A stretch of 64,000 nt of DNA from Closterium sp. NIES-65 (lineage: Eukaryota > Streptophyta > Zygnematophyceae > Desmidiales > Closteriaceae): positions 1,004,001 to 1,068,000 of the forward strand of contig CANXME010002420.1 of assembly GCA_948144175.1 (NCBI GenBank). Reading direction: 5' to 3'. The notes beneath the pieces are model-generated. The model worked only from the letters and a program-made list of their open reading frames with translations. It was not told the origin of the DNA and searched no databases. Position numbers and translations under genes: made by a program. Below are positions 53,201 through 62,549 of the stretch, in pieces; the stretch's first letter is position 1; the number at the start of each line of letters is the position of its first letter.

Positions 53201-56200
53201 TCCCTGCTGGAAGCTCCCTGCTGGAAGCTCCTGCTGGAAGCTCCCTGCTGGAAGCTCCCTGCTGGAAGCTCCCTGCTGGAAGCTCCCTGCTGGAAGCTCC
53301 GTGCTGGAAGCTCCCTGCTGGAAGCTCCCGTGCTGGAAGCTCCCTGCTGGAAGCTCCCTGCTGGAAGCTCCCGTGCTGGAAGCTCCGTGCTGGAAGCTCC
53401 GTGCTGGAAGCTCCCTGCTGGAAGCTCCCTGCTGGAAGCTCCCTGCTGGAAGCTCCCTGCTGGAAGCTCCCTGCTGGAAGCTCCTGCTGGAAGCTCCCTG
53501 CTGGAAGCTCCCTGCTGGAAGCTCCCTGCTGGAAGCTCCCTGCTGCAAGCTCCCTGCTGGAAGCTCCCTGCTGCAAGCTCCCTGCTGGAAGCTCCCTGCT
53601 GGAAGCTCCCTGCTGGAAGCTCCCTGCTGGAAGCTCCCTGCTGGAAGCTCCCTGCTGGAAGCTCCCTGCTGGAAGCTCCCTGCTGGAAGCTCCCTGCTGG
53701 AAGCTCCCTGCTGGAAGCTCCCTGCTGGAAGCTCCGTGCTGGAAGCTCCCTGCTCGAAGCTCCCTGGTGGAAGCTCCCTGCTGGAAGCTCTGTGCTGGAA
53801 GCTCCGTGCTGGAAGCTCCCTGCTGGAAGCTCCCTGCTGGAAGCTCCCTGCTGGAAGCTCCCTGCTGGAAGCTCCCTGCTGCAAGCTCCCTGCTGGAAGC
53901 TCCCTGCTGGAAGCTCCCTGCTGGAAGCTCCCTGCTGGAAGCTCCCTGCTGGAAGCTCCCTGCTGGAAGCTCCCTGCTGGAAGCTCCCTGCTGGAAGCTC
54001 CCTGCTGGAAGCTCCCTGCTGGAAGCTCCCTGCTGGAAGCTCCCTGCTGGAAGCTCCCTGCTGGAAGCTCCCTGCTGGAAGCTCCCTGCTGGAAGCTCCC
54101 TGCTGGAAGCTCCGTGCTGGAAGCTCCCTGCTCGAAGCTCCCTGGTGGAAGCTCCCTGCTGGAAGCTCTGTGCTGGAAGCTCCGTGCTGGAAGCTCCCTG
54201 CTGGGAGCTCCCTGCTGGAAGCTCCCTGCTGGAAGCTCCCTGCTGGAAGCTCCGTGCTGGAAGCTCCGTGCTGGAAGCTCCCTGCTGGAAGCTCCCTGCT
54301 GGAAGCTCCCTGCTGGAAGCTCCCTGCTGGAAGCTCCCTGCTGGAAGCTCCCTGCTGGAAGCTCCCTGCTGGAAGCTACCTGCTGGAAGCTCCCTGCTGG
54401 AAGCTCCCTGCTGGAAGCTCCCTGCTGGAAGCTCCCTGCTGCAAGCTCCCTACTGGAAGCTCCCTGCTGGAAGCTCCCTGCTGGAAGCTCCCTGCTGGAA
54501 GCTACCTGCTGGAAGCTCCCTGCTGGAAGCTCCCTGCTGGAAGCTCCCTGCTGGAAGCTCCCTGCTGCAAGCTCCCTGCTGGAAGCTCCCTGCTGCAAGC
54601 TCCCTGCTGGAAGCTCCCTGCTGGAAGCTCCCTGCTGGAAGCTCCCTGCTGGAAGCTCCCTGCTGGAAGCTCCCTGCTGGAAGCTCCCTGCTGGAAGCTC
54701 CCTGCTGGAAGCTCCCTGCTGGAAGCTCCCTGCTGGAAGCTCCCTGCTGGAAGCTCCCTGCTGGAAGCTCCGTGCTGGAAGCTCCCTGCTGGAAGCTCCC
54801 TGCTGGAAGCTCCCTGCTGGAAGCTCCCTGCTGGAAGCTCCCTGCTGGAAGCTCCCTGCTGGAAGCTCCCTGCTGGAAGCTCCCTGCTGGAAGCTCCCTG
54901 CTGGAAGCTCCCTGCTGGAAGCTCCCTGCTGGAAGCTCCCTGCTGGAAGCTCCCTGCTGGAAGCTCCCTGCTGGAAGCTCCCTGCTGGAAGCTCCCTGCT
55001 GGAAGCTCCCTGCTGGAAGCTCCCTGCTGGAAGCTCCCTGCTGGAAGCTCCCTGCTGGAAGCTCCCTGCTGGAAGCTCCCTGCTGGAAGCTCCCTGCTGG
55101 AAGCTCCCTGCTGGAAGCTCCCTGCTGGAAGCTCCCTGCTGAGCTCCTGCTGGAAGCTCCGTGCTGGAAGCTCCGTGCTGGAAGCTCCCTGCTGGAAGCT
55201 CCCTGCTGGAAGCTCCCTGCTGGAAGCTCCCTGCTGGAAGCTCCCTGCTGGAAGCTCCCTGCTGGAAGCTCCCTGCTGGAAGCTCCCTGCTGGAAGCTCC
55301 CTGCTGGAAGCTCCCTGCTGGAAGCTCCCTGCTGGAAGCTCCGTGCTGGAAGCTCCCTGCTGGAAGCTCCGTGCTGGAAGCTCCCTGCTGGAAGCTCCCT
55401 GCTGGAAGCTCCCTGCTGGAAGCTCCCTGCTGGAAGCTCCCTGCTGGAAGCTCCCTGCTGGAAGCTCCCTGCTGGAAGCTCCCTGCTGGAAGCTCCCTGC
55501 TGGAAGCTCCCTGCTGGAAGCTCCCTGCTGGAAGCTCCGTGCTGGAAGCTCCCTGCTGGAAGCTCCGTGCTGGAAGCTCCCTGCTGGAAGCTCCCTGCTG
55601 GAAGCTCCCTGCTGGAAGCTCCCTGCTGGAAGCTCCCTGCTGGAAGCTCCCTGCTGGAAGCTCCCTGCTGGAAGCTCCCTGCTGGAAGCTCCCTGCTGGA
55701 AGCTCCCTGCTGGAAGCTCCCTGCTGGAAGCTCCCTGCTGGAAGCTCCCTGCTGGAAGCTCCGTGCTGGAAGCTCCCTGCTGGAAGCTCCGTGCTGGAAG
55801 CTCCCTGCTGGAAGCTCCCTGCTGGAAGCTCCCTGCTGGAAGCTCCCTGCTGGAAGCTCCCTGCTGGAAGCTCCCTGCTGGAAGCTCCCTGCTGGAAGCT
55901 CCCTGCTGGAAGCTCCCTGCTGGAAGCTCCCTGCTGGAAGCTCCCTGCTGGAAGCTCCCTGCTGGAAGCTCCCTGCTGGAAGCTCCCTGCTGGAAGATCC
56001 CTGCTGGAAGCTCCGTGCTGGAAGCTCCCTGCTGGAAGCTCCGTGCTGGAAGCTCCGTGCTGGAAGCTCCCTGCTGGAAGCTCCCTGCTGGAAGCTCCGT
56101 GCTGAAAGCTCCCTGCTGGAAGCTCCCTGCTGGAAGCTCCCTGCTGGAAGCTCCCTGCTGGAAGCTCCCTGCTGGAAGCTCCCTGCTGGAAGCTCCCTGC

Positions 56201-59200
56201 TGGAAGCTCCCTGCTGGAAGCTCCCTGCTGGAAGCTCCCTGCTGGAAGCTCCCTGCTGGAAGCTCCCTGCTGGAAGCTCCCTGCTGGAAGCTCCCTGCTG
56301 GAAGATCCCTGCTGGAAGCTCCCTGCTGGAAGCTCCCTGCTGGAAGCTCCGTGCTGGAAGCTCCGTGCTGGAAGCTCCCTGCTGGAAGCTCCCTGCTGGA
56401 AGCTCCCTGCTGGAAGCTCCCTGCTGGAAGCTCCCTGCTGGAAGCTCCCTGCTGGAAGCTCCCTGCTGGAAGCTCCCTGCTGGAAGCTCCCTGCTGGAAG
56501 CTCCCTGCTGGAAGCTCCGTGCTGGAAGCTCCCTGCTGGAAGCTCCCTGCTGGAAGCTCCCTGCTGGAAGCTCCCTGCTGGAAGCTCCCTGCTGGAAGCT
56601 CCCTGCTGGAAGCTCCCTGCTGGAAGCTCCCTGCTGGAAGCTCCCTGCTGGAAGCTCCCTGCTGGAAGCTCCCTGCTGGAAGCTCCCTGCTGGAAGCTCC
56701 GTGCTGGAAGCTCCCTGCTGGAAGCTCCGTGCTGGAAGCTCCCTGCTGGAAGCTCCCTGCTGGAAGCTCCCTGCTGGAAGCTCCCTGCTGGAAGCTCCCT
56801 GCTGGAAGCTCCCTGCTGGAAGCTCCCTGCTGGAAGCTCCCTGCTGGAAGCTCCCTGCTGGAAGCTCCCTGCTGGAAGCTCCCTGCTGGAAGCTCCCTGC
56901 TGGAAGCTCCCTGCTGGAAGATCCCTGCTGGAAGCTCCCTGCTGGAAGCTCCCTGCTGGAAGCTCCGTGCTGGAAGCTCCGTGCTGGAAGCTCCCTGCTG
57001 GAAGCTCCCTGCTGGAAGCTCCGTGCTGAAGCTCCCTGCTGGAAGCTCCCTGCTGGAAGCTCCCTGCTGGAAGCTCCCTGCTGGAAGCTCCCTGCTGGAA
57101 GCTCCCTGCTGGAAGCTCCCTGCTGGAAGCTCCCTGCTGGAAGCTCCCTGCTGGAAGCTCCCTGCTGGAAGCTCCCTGCTGGAAGATCCCTGCTGGAAGC
57201 TCCCTGCTGGAAGCTCCCTGCTGGAAGCTCCGTGCTGGAAGCTCCGTGCTGGAAGCTCCCTGCTGGAAGCTCCCTGCTGGAAGCTCCCTGCTGGAAGCTC
57301 CCTGCTGGAAGCTCCCTGCTGGAAGCTCCCTGCTGGAAGCTCCCTGCTGGAAGCTCCCTGCTGGAAGCTCCCTGCTGGAAGCTCCCTGCTGGAAGCTCCC
57401 TGCTGGAAGCTCCGTGCTGGAAGCTCCCTGCTGGAAGCTCCGTGCTGGAAGCTCCCTGCTGGAAGCTCCCTGCTGGAAGCTCCCTGCTGGAAGCTCCCTG
57501 CTGGAAGCTCCCTGCTGGAAGCTCCCTGCTGGAAGCTCCCTGCTGGAAGCTCCCTGCTGGAAGCTCCCTGCTGGAAGCTCCCTGCTGGAAGCTCCCTGCT
57601 GGAAGCTCCCTGCTGGAAGCTCCCTGCTGGAAGCTCCGTGCTGGAAGCTCCCTGCTGGAAGCTCCCTGCTGGAAGCTCCCTGCTGGAAGCTCCCTGCTGG
57701 AAGCTCCCTGCTGGAAGCTCCCTGCTGGAAGCTCCCTGCTGGAAGCTCCCTGCTGGAAGCTCCCTGCTGGAAGCTCCCTGCTGGAAGCTCCCTGCTGGAA
57801 GCTCCCTGCTGGAAGCTCCCTGCTGGAAGCTCCCTGCTGGAAGCTCCCTGCTGGAAGCTCCCTGCTGGAAGCTCCCTGCTGGAAGCTCCGTGCTGGAAGC
57901 TCCGTGCTGGAAGCTCCCTGCTGGAAGCTCCCTGCTGGAAGCTCCCTGCTGGAAGCTCCCTGCTGGAAGCTCCCTGCTGGAAGCTCCCTGCTGGAAGCTC
58001 CCTGCTGGAAGCTCCCTGCTGGAAGCTCCCTGCTGGAAGCTCCCTGCTGGAAGCTCCGTGCTGGAAGCTCCCTGCTGGAAGCTCCGTGCTGGAAGCTCCC
58101 TGCTGGAAGCTCCCTGCTGGAAGCTCCCTGCTGGAAGCTCCGTGCTGGAAGCTCCCTGCTGGAAGCTCCCTGCTGGAAGCTCCCTGCTGGAAGCTCCCTG
58201 CTGGAAGCTCCCTGCTGGAAGCTCCCTGCTGGAAGCTCCCTGCTGGAAGCTCCCTGCTGGAAGCTCCCTGCTGGAAGCTCCCTGCTGGAAGCTCCCTGCT
58301 GGAAGCTCCCTGCTGGAAGCTCCCTGCTGGAAGCTCCCTGCTGGAAGCTCCCTGCTGGAAGCTCCCTGCTGGAAGCTCCGTGCTGGAAGCTCCCTGCTGG
58401 AAGCTCCCTGCTGGAAGCTCCCTGCTGGAAGCTCCCTGCTGGAAGCTCCCTGCTGGAAGCTCCCTGCTGGAAGCTCCCTGCTGGAAGCTCCCTGCTGGAA
58501 GCTCCCTGCTGGAAGCTCCCTGCTGGAAGCTCCGTGCTGGAAGCTCCCTGCTGGAAGCTCCGTGCTGGAAGCTCCCTGCTGGAAGCTCCCTGCTGGAAGC
58601 TCCCTGCTGGAAGCTCCGTGCTGGAAGCTCCGTGCTGGAAGCTCCCTGCTGGAAGCTCCCTGCTGGAAGCTCCCTGCTGGAAGCTCCCTGCTGGAAGCTC
58701 CCTGCTGGAAGCTCCGTGCTGGAAGCTCCCTGCTGGAAGCTCCCTGCTGGAAGCTCCCTGCTGGAAGCTCCCTGCTGGAAGCTCCCTGCTGCAAGCTCCC
58801 TGCTGGAAGCTCCCTGCTGCAAGCTCCCTGCTGGAAGCTCCCTGCTGGAAGCTCCCTGCTGGAAGCTCCCTGCTGGAAGCTCCCTGCTGGAAGCTCCCTG
58901 CTGGAAGCTCCCTGCTGGAAGCTCCCTGCTGGAAGCTCCCTGCTGGAAGCTCCCTGCTGGAAGCTCCCTGCTGGAAGCTCCGTGCTGGAAGCTCCCTGCT
59001 CGAAGCTCCCTGGTGGAAGCTCCCTGCTGGAAGCTCTGTGCTGGAAGCTCCGTGCTGGAAGCTCCCTGCTGGAAGCTCCCTGCTGGAAGCTCCCTGCTGG
59101 AAGCTCCCTGCTGGAAGCTCCCTGCTGCAAGCTCCCTGCTGGAAGCTCCCTGCTGCAAGCTCCCTGCTGGAAGCTCCCTGCTGGAAGCTCCCTGCTGGAA

Positions 59201-62200
59201 GCTCCCTGCTGGAAGCTCCCTGCTGGAAGCTCCCTGCTGGAAGCTCCCTGCTGGAAGCTCCCTGCTGGAAGCTCCCTGCTGGAAGCTCCCTGCTGGAAGC
59301 TCCCTGCTGGAAGCTCCGTGCTGGAAGCTCCCTGCTCGAAGCTCCCTGGTGGAAGCTCCCTGCTGGAAGCTCTGTGCTGGAAGCTCCGTGCTGGAAGCTC
59401 CCTGCTGGGAGCTCCCTGCTGGAAGCTCCCTGCTGGAAGCTCCCTGCTGGAAGCTCCGTGCTGGAAGCTCCGTGCTGGAAGCTCCCTGCTGGAAGCTCCC
59501 TGCTGGAAGCTCCCTGCTGGAAGCTCCCTGCTGGAAGCTCCCTGCTGGAAGCTCCCTGCTGGAAGCTCCCTGCTGGAAGCTACCTGCTGGAAGCTCCCTG
59601 CTGGAAGCTCCCTGCTGGAAGCTCCCTGCTGGAAGCTCCCTGCTGCAAGCTCCCTACTGGAAGCTCCCTGCTGGAAGCTCCCTGCTGGAAGCTCCCTGCT
59701 GGAAGCTACCTGCTGGAAGCTCCCTGCTGGAAGCTCCCTGCTGGAAGCTCCCTGCTGGAAGCTCCCTGCTGGAAGCTCCCTGCTGCAAGCTCCCTGCTGG
59801 AAGCTCCCTGCTGCAAGCTCCCTGCTGGAAGCTCCCTGCTGGAAGCTCCCTGCTGGAAGCTCCCTGCTGGAAGCTCCCTGCTGGAAGCTCCCTGCTGGAA
59901 GCTCCGTGCTGGAAGCTCCGTGCTGGAAGCTCCGTGCTGGAAGCTCCGTGCTGGAAGATCCGTGCTGGAAGCTCCCTGCTGGAAGCTCCCTGCTGGAAGC
60001 TCCCTGCTGGAAGCTCCCTGCTGGAAGCTCCCTGCTGGAAGCTCCCTGCTGGAAGCTCCGTGCTGGAAGCTCCCTGCTGGAAGCTCCCTGCTGGAAGCTC
60101 CCTGCTGGAAGCTCCCTGCTGGAAGCTCCCTGCTGGAAGCTCCCTGCTGGAAGCTCCCTGCTGGAAGCTCCCTGCTGGAAGCTCCCTGCTGGAAGCTCCC
60201 TGCTGGAAGCTCCCTGCTGGAAGCTCCCTGCTGGAAGCTCCCTGCTGGAAGCTCTTACAAAGAAGGATTGTTCCAGTGTGGGCATTGGGCTGGCCTGGAA
60301 CAATCCAATCCAAACAGCTGGGATCTCAGCCATTTATGTTGCCCCTCTAGGAAGCCATACATGTTGCACACCCCTCCTTACCTGCAATCGGCAGAGCAGC
60401 AGCCCATCGCACACGCTTCACCCCACAGTCTTGAACCTCGTAAACCTCTCACCTCTAAAGAGCCGCACATGTTGCACCCTTCGCCTTCCTGTGCCTTGGT
60501 GGTCTCGGTGAAGCCCTCCTTCTAGCCAGGGACCAGTGGCAACTCAGCACAATTTTGTAAGCCCAAAGCCCTGAACCCCTCACCTCCAGGAACCCGTACA
60601 TGTTGCACCCCTCGCCTTCCTGTAGGCTGCAGCAGCCCATCACACTCCCCTGAGCCCAACCAAACCCCTGAACCCCTCACCTCCAGGAACCCGTACATGT
60701 TGCACCCCTCGCCTTCTTGTAGGCTGCAGCAGCCCATCACACTCCCCTGAGCCCAACCAAACCCCTGAACCCCTCACCTCCAGGAACCCGTACATGTTGC
60801 ACCCCTCGCCTTCCTGCGCCTTGATGGTCTCGGTAAAGCCTTCCTTCTTGCACTGTGGATCAACAAGCATGGCAAGCGCGGGTCAACACATGCATGGGCG
60901 ACAAGACAGGAATTGAGAGAGCAAATGAGACACGGAGGCTGCATGCATGGCCGCTTTCTCCCTGCGCCTTAATAGTCTCGGTAAAGCCTTCCTTCTTGCA
61001 CTGTGGATCAACAAGCACGGCCGACAACAAGACAGGGGAAACGCATGGGTGAGTGAGTGGGCTCTTTCTCTCCCATGGTGATTCAGGTTGACTCAAGAAT
61101 CACCTGGAATCGAGGCATGGGCGAGGGGTGCAAATGACTGCGCCTGTCTGTACCTGCTCGATGGAGTCTGGGTTGGTGAACGCCCACCCCCACATCACAT
61201 CCGCACGCCCTTGCACCTCACACACACTCCCCAGGAGAAGAAATAGACACTCACTGACCGCCTGTCTGTACCTGCTCGATGGAGTCTGGGTTGGTGAACG
61301 CCCACCCTCTCTTACGATACGCTTCCCTCACTTCGTCGCAAGTGTTGCAGCAGTCGTGCTCGTGCTGTGAGGGGGGAAAAAGGGGGGGGGAGGGAGTGGG
61401 GTTAAGATGTTGTTGAGACAGAAGGGATAGAGGAGACTTCCCTCACTTCGTCACACGTGTTGCAGCAGTCGTGCTCATGCTGGGAGGGGGGAAGGGGGGG
61501 GATGACGGGGAGCGGGAGTGGAAGGGGGAGGGAGAGGAGAGGAGAAGAGGGGTTGACATATTGGTGAGTGAGGCGAAACGGAGAAGGAACTCCTCCCTCA
61601 CTTAGACACACGTGTTGCAGCAATCGTGCTTGTACTGTGAGGGGAAGGGGGAAGCAACGAGGGGGGGAAAGAGGGGAAGAAACGGTGGGGCGGACGAAAG
61701 GTTAGGTTAGGAGAGAGGGGTGGAGAAAGGATGAGGAGGGGGGGGGGGGGTGAGAAAAAAATGGAGAGGACGAGCTCATACAATCCGTCACAAGTGACAA
61801 CTTTTGAGGAGCCTCTTTTGAGGCGCCTCAAAATGCTCTCATACAATTCGTCACAAGTGACAACTTTGAGGAGCCTCTTTTGAGGCCTCAAGAGCAAGAC
61901 GAGGCCTCAAAAGTTGCCTCAAGAGCAAGACGAGCTTGTACAATCCGTCACCTTGCAGCATTCGTGCTCGTGCTGTGAGGGAAGAGGGAGGAGCAGCAGG
62001 AGTGGAGAAGAGGGGGAAAAGGAAGAAAGGAGAGAGGGGAAGGAAGGGAATGGGGAGAGGGGTCAACATGTTGGTGAGACGAGTCGGAGGACGACCTCAT
62101 ACAATCGGTCACAGGTGCTGCAGCAACTGTGCTTATGCAAGGACAAGACGGCAAACTCAGCCCCTCAGCACCGCACTGACCTCCTCAGCACCGTAGCAGC

Positions 62201-62549
62201 TCGCACACAGGTTCTCGTCCTTCTCGTCCACCTCGTTGCCGTGCTTGTCCTTCAGCTTCACCGGCTCATGCTTCTCCTCCCCCACCTCCCTCACTACTCA
62301 CCCCCTGCACTTAACTCCTGACGACTGCAATGCAACTCCTCAGCACCACAGTCAATCCCTAAGAACCGCACTCACCTCCTCAGCACCGTAGCAGCTCGCA
62401 CACAGGTTCTCGTGCTTCTCGTCCACCTCGTTGCCGTGCTTGTCCTTCAGCTTCACCGGCTCATGCTTCGCCCCCACCTCGTGCTTCGTCCCCTGTGACT
62501 CTATCGGCCGCCCATTCTTGTCCAGCCGCCGCTTGTACACGTTATGGAC
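41184..62549 (-). CDS. ERGIC3: ERGIC3/Erv46-like cargo receptor, 10 exons in window (N-terminus beyond right edge)
   Basis: The spliced exons are 62376-62549, 61272-61364, 60778-60852, 46092-46196, 44457-44524, 43986-44037, 43040-43093, 42296-42382, 41551-41617 and 41184-41275. All junctions are GT-AG with consistent phase, and they give about 288 residues ending in KKKMELGKLS. The family is membrane cargo receptors that cycle between ER and Golgi in COPII/COPI vesicles with an Erv41-type partner. The window covers the lumenal beta-rich domain with its conserved cysteines (CASC, CCNTC, GEGC) and the C-terminal membrane segment (TNVCAIIGGVFTVTGIIDA). About 100 N-terminal residues, including the first membrane helix, are missing from the window. 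No disabling change is seen in these exons, so the gene is probably functional despite a 14.6-kb intron. Confidence 0.93.
41551..41617 (-). CDS. ERGIC3: ERGIC3-like exon i
   Basis: Acceptor CGCACCAG, donor GTGAGAATC. It encodes VRFTEQNTSFLHFLTNVCAI then IG plus one base (phase 1). It starts the C-terminal membrane segment. Confidence 0.93.
41674..42160 (-). repeat. Partial copies of exon i in the upstream intron
   Basis: Degraded copies of the exon i start with its acceptor (CCAGGTTCGCTTCACAGAGC-like) lie at about 41674-41715, 41810-41852, 41912-41962 and 42134-42160, spaced roughly 95-200 bp. All are in the gene's orientation. Confidence 0.85.
42296..42382 (-). CDS. ERGIC3: ERGIC3-like exon h (29 codons)
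   Basis: Acceptor CTCCCCCAG, donor GTGCGAGC. It encodes FSVTEHFRPSEMGHSLPG then VFFFYDLSPIK, the conserved end of the lumenal domain. Partial copies upstream lack the last part and a donor. Confidence 0.94.
42483..42715 (-). repeat. Partial copies of exon h in the upstream intron
   Basis: Copies at 42483-42541 (FSVTEHFRPSEMGHSSLPG) and 42627-42715 (FSDWAFLP-type) are clear. Weaker traces lie at about 42776-42800 and 42880-42912. Each keeps a C-rich tract and AG before the exon-like start. Confidence 0.85.
43040..43093 (-). CDS. ERGIC3: ERGIC3-like exon g (18 codons)
   Basis: Acceptor CACATGCAG, donor GTAATCTCC. It encodes IVPTLYTDVSNHTISTNQ, matching the family's VPTVYTD block. It is too short to be found by ORF length; homology and phase identify it. 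Confidence 0.9.
43183..43232 (-). repeat. Partial copy of exon g
   Basis: The reverse strand reads ATTGTGGCAACCAG, then ACCATTACACAGAAGT and CTCTAACCACACCATT: a damaged copy of exon g about 140 bp upstream of it. Confidence 0.75.
43225..43575. repeat. 101-bp direct repeat (43225-43325 and 43474-43575)
   Basis: The two copies, starting TCTGGTTGTGCGAAGGGAGG, are almost identical and about 148 bp apart, within the intron between exons f and g. They contain no exon sequence beyond the edge of the exon g echo. Confidence 0.85.
43684..43909 (-). repeat. Partial copies of exon f in the downstream intron
   Basis: Copies at 43858-43909 (nearly intact, GMYQYFIKV with acceptor and donor), 43741-43796 (rearranged) and 43684-43715 (PGMYCFIKV) follow exon f in transcription order. 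Confidence 0.87.
43986..44037 (-). CDS. ERGIC3: ERGIC3-like exon f
   Basis: Acceptor GTGTGGCAG, donor GTGAGATG. It completes the Gly codon and encodes VKWIQEKDPGMYQYFIK. Near-copies at 43858-43909 and further left could compete; this one is first in transcription order and fits the phase. Confidence 0.9.
44457..44524 (-). CDS. ERGIC3: ERGIC3-like exon e
   Basis: Acceptor TACTACAG, donor GTATGTG. It encodes VSHVINSLSFGAKFPGLVN then PLD and two bases of a Gly codon (phase 2), which the next exon completes. Confidence 0.93.
44593..45550. mobile_element. Non-autonomous hAT-type transposon (958 bp)
   Basis: The terminal inverted repeats TAGGCATGGGCATCTGGCCC and, inverted, TAGGGATGGGCATTTGGCCC are flanked by a perfect 8-bp target duplication GGTTGAAA (44585-44592 and 45551-45558), as expected for hAT elements. 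Subterminal DNA is GGGTCGGGTCGGGT-type on both sides, and the middle (about 44815-45110) is a GC-rich imperfect tandem repeat with GCGATCGCG motifs. No transposase is present. It lies between exon e and its echo. Confidence 0.95.
45570..45650 (-). repeat. Partial copy of exon e
   Basis: The reverse strand carries CCAAGTTTCCAGGACTAGTC and AACCCCCAAGA, preceded by a CTACAACATGTG acceptor-like region: a decayed copy of exon e on the far side of the hAT insertion. Confidence 0.85.
45676..45947. repeat. 46-bp tandem repeat, about 5.9 copies
   Basis: The unit begins GGGTCACACACAATAAGGGT and continues CGTGGTATGGTATTGACTTACGATAA. The last copy is diverged and runs straight into an exon d echo (CATTGAACGTCATGTGCTGG). 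Confidence 0.92.
45948..46001 (-). repeat. Partial copy of exon d, 3' half
   Basis: It matches exon d from GGAGGCTTGCACGTGCATGA to its donor side, about 140 bp downstream of the true exon. Confidence 0.87.
46092..46196 (-). CDS. ERGIC3: ERGIC3-like exon d (35 codons), seed of the minisatellite
   Basis: Acceptor CTCATGTGCAG, donor GTGAGGTTC. It encodes VNKVAGNFHFAPGKSFQQGG followed by LHVHDLMPFQHMTFN, one of the most conserved ERGIC3 segments. The SFQQGG codons are the sequence that recurs, altered, in the adjacent 14-bp array. Confidence 0.95.
46310..46500 (-). repeat. Partial copies of exon d, 5' half, with acceptors
   Basis: 46310-46377 and 46445-46500 repeat the exon d start (VNKVAGNFHFAPGK or VNKVAGSFHFAPGK) with a CAG acceptor, upstream of exon d. 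The first also includes the SFQQGG codons. Confidence 0.92.
46651..60254. repeat. Giant 14-bp minisatellite, about 970 copies, inside an ERGIC3-like intron
   Basis: The plus-strand unit is AAGCTCCCTGCTGG (minus TTCCAGCAGGGAGC). Common variants change CCCTG to CCGTG; rarer ones are GATCCC, GCTACC, TGAAAG, TGCAAG, TCGAAG, TGGGAG and GGTGGA. There are a few 1-8 base length changes (for example near 47290, 47548, 49491, 51325, 55141 and 57031). Variants recur in the same order at several places, so higher-order repeats exist. Because 14 is not a multiple of 3 and the unit rarely forms stops, it is open in almost every frame with a 14-residue period (LLEAPCWKLPAGSS); this is not taken as coding. 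It fills the intron between exons c and d. Confidence 0.97.
60346..60777 (-). repeat. Partial copies of exon c downstream of it, including a 94-bp tandem duplication
   Basis: Copies of GEGCNMYGFLE with donor occur at about 60682-60730 and 60586-60634, in a 94-bp tandem unit (starts near 60573, 60667 and 60761). A longer copy covers 60454-60528 and a trace lies at 60346-60383. Confidence 0.9.
60778..60852 (-). CDS. ERGIC3: ERGIC3-like exon c (25 codons)
   Basis: Acceptor GATCCACAG, donor GTGAGGGG. It encodes CKKEGFTETIKAQEGEGC then NMYGFLE, a hallmark block of the family. Its donor opens the giant minisatellite-filled intron (46197-60777). Confidence 0.94.
60955..61018 (-). repeat. Partial copy of exon c upstream of it
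   Basis: The reverse strand reads GATCCACAGTGCAAGAAGGA then AGGCTTTACCGAGACTATTA: the acceptor and first half of exon c, lying in the exon b-c intron. Confidence 0.9.
61137..61187 (-). repeat. Partial copy of exon b, 3' end with donor
   Basis: GGGCGTTCACCAACCCAGAC and TCCATCGAGCAG plus GTACAG are repeated downstream of exon b. Confidence 0.88.
61272..61364 (-). CDS. ERGIC3: ERGIC3-like exon b (31 codons)
   Basis: Acceptor CCCTCACAG, donor GTACAGACAG. It encodes HEHDCCNTCDEVREAYRKRG followed by WAFTNPDSIEQ, the CCxxC cysteine cluster and following conserved block. Phase 0. Confidence 0.93.
61433..62132 (-). repeat. Partial copies of exon b, 5' end with acceptor
   Basis: Degraded copies of CACGAGCACGACTGCTGCAA with CACAG-type acceptors lie at about 61433-61478, 61590-61640, 61930-61978 and 62096-62132, separated by G-rich purine tracts and TTTTGAGGCGCCTC-type short palindromes (about 61798-61922). 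Confidence 0.85.
62183..62281 (-). repeat. Partial copy of exon a, 3' half
   Basis: It is nearly identical to 62371-62470 (KLKDKHGNEVDEK to CASCYGAEE), offset by about 190 bp. Its donor reads GTCAGT in place of GTGAGT. Confidence 0.9.
62376..62549 (-). CDS. ERGIC3: ERGIC3-like exon a (58 codons)
   Basis: The acceptor is CCAATCTAG and the donor GTGAGTGCGG. It encodes VHNVYKRRLDKNGRPIES through a Lys/His-rich insert (KHEVGAKHE) to CASCYGAEE, the first conserved Cys-X2-Cys of the lumenal domain. It is phase 0 at both ends. Confidence 0.92.

Noticed and set aside
46651..60254. CRISPR-like or centromeric array
   Set aside because: The units are contiguous 14-mers without spacers, and the array sits inside a gene intron next to its seed exon. 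The context is eukaryotic.
46361..60525. ORFs of 995 to 3498 codons on both strands with 14-residue repeats (LLEAPCWKLPAGSS; FQQGASSRELPAGS)
   Set aside because: A 14-bp unit that makes no stop codon is open in all frames. The array lies in an intron of a well-supported gene, and frames change freely at indels. There is no start context or domain.
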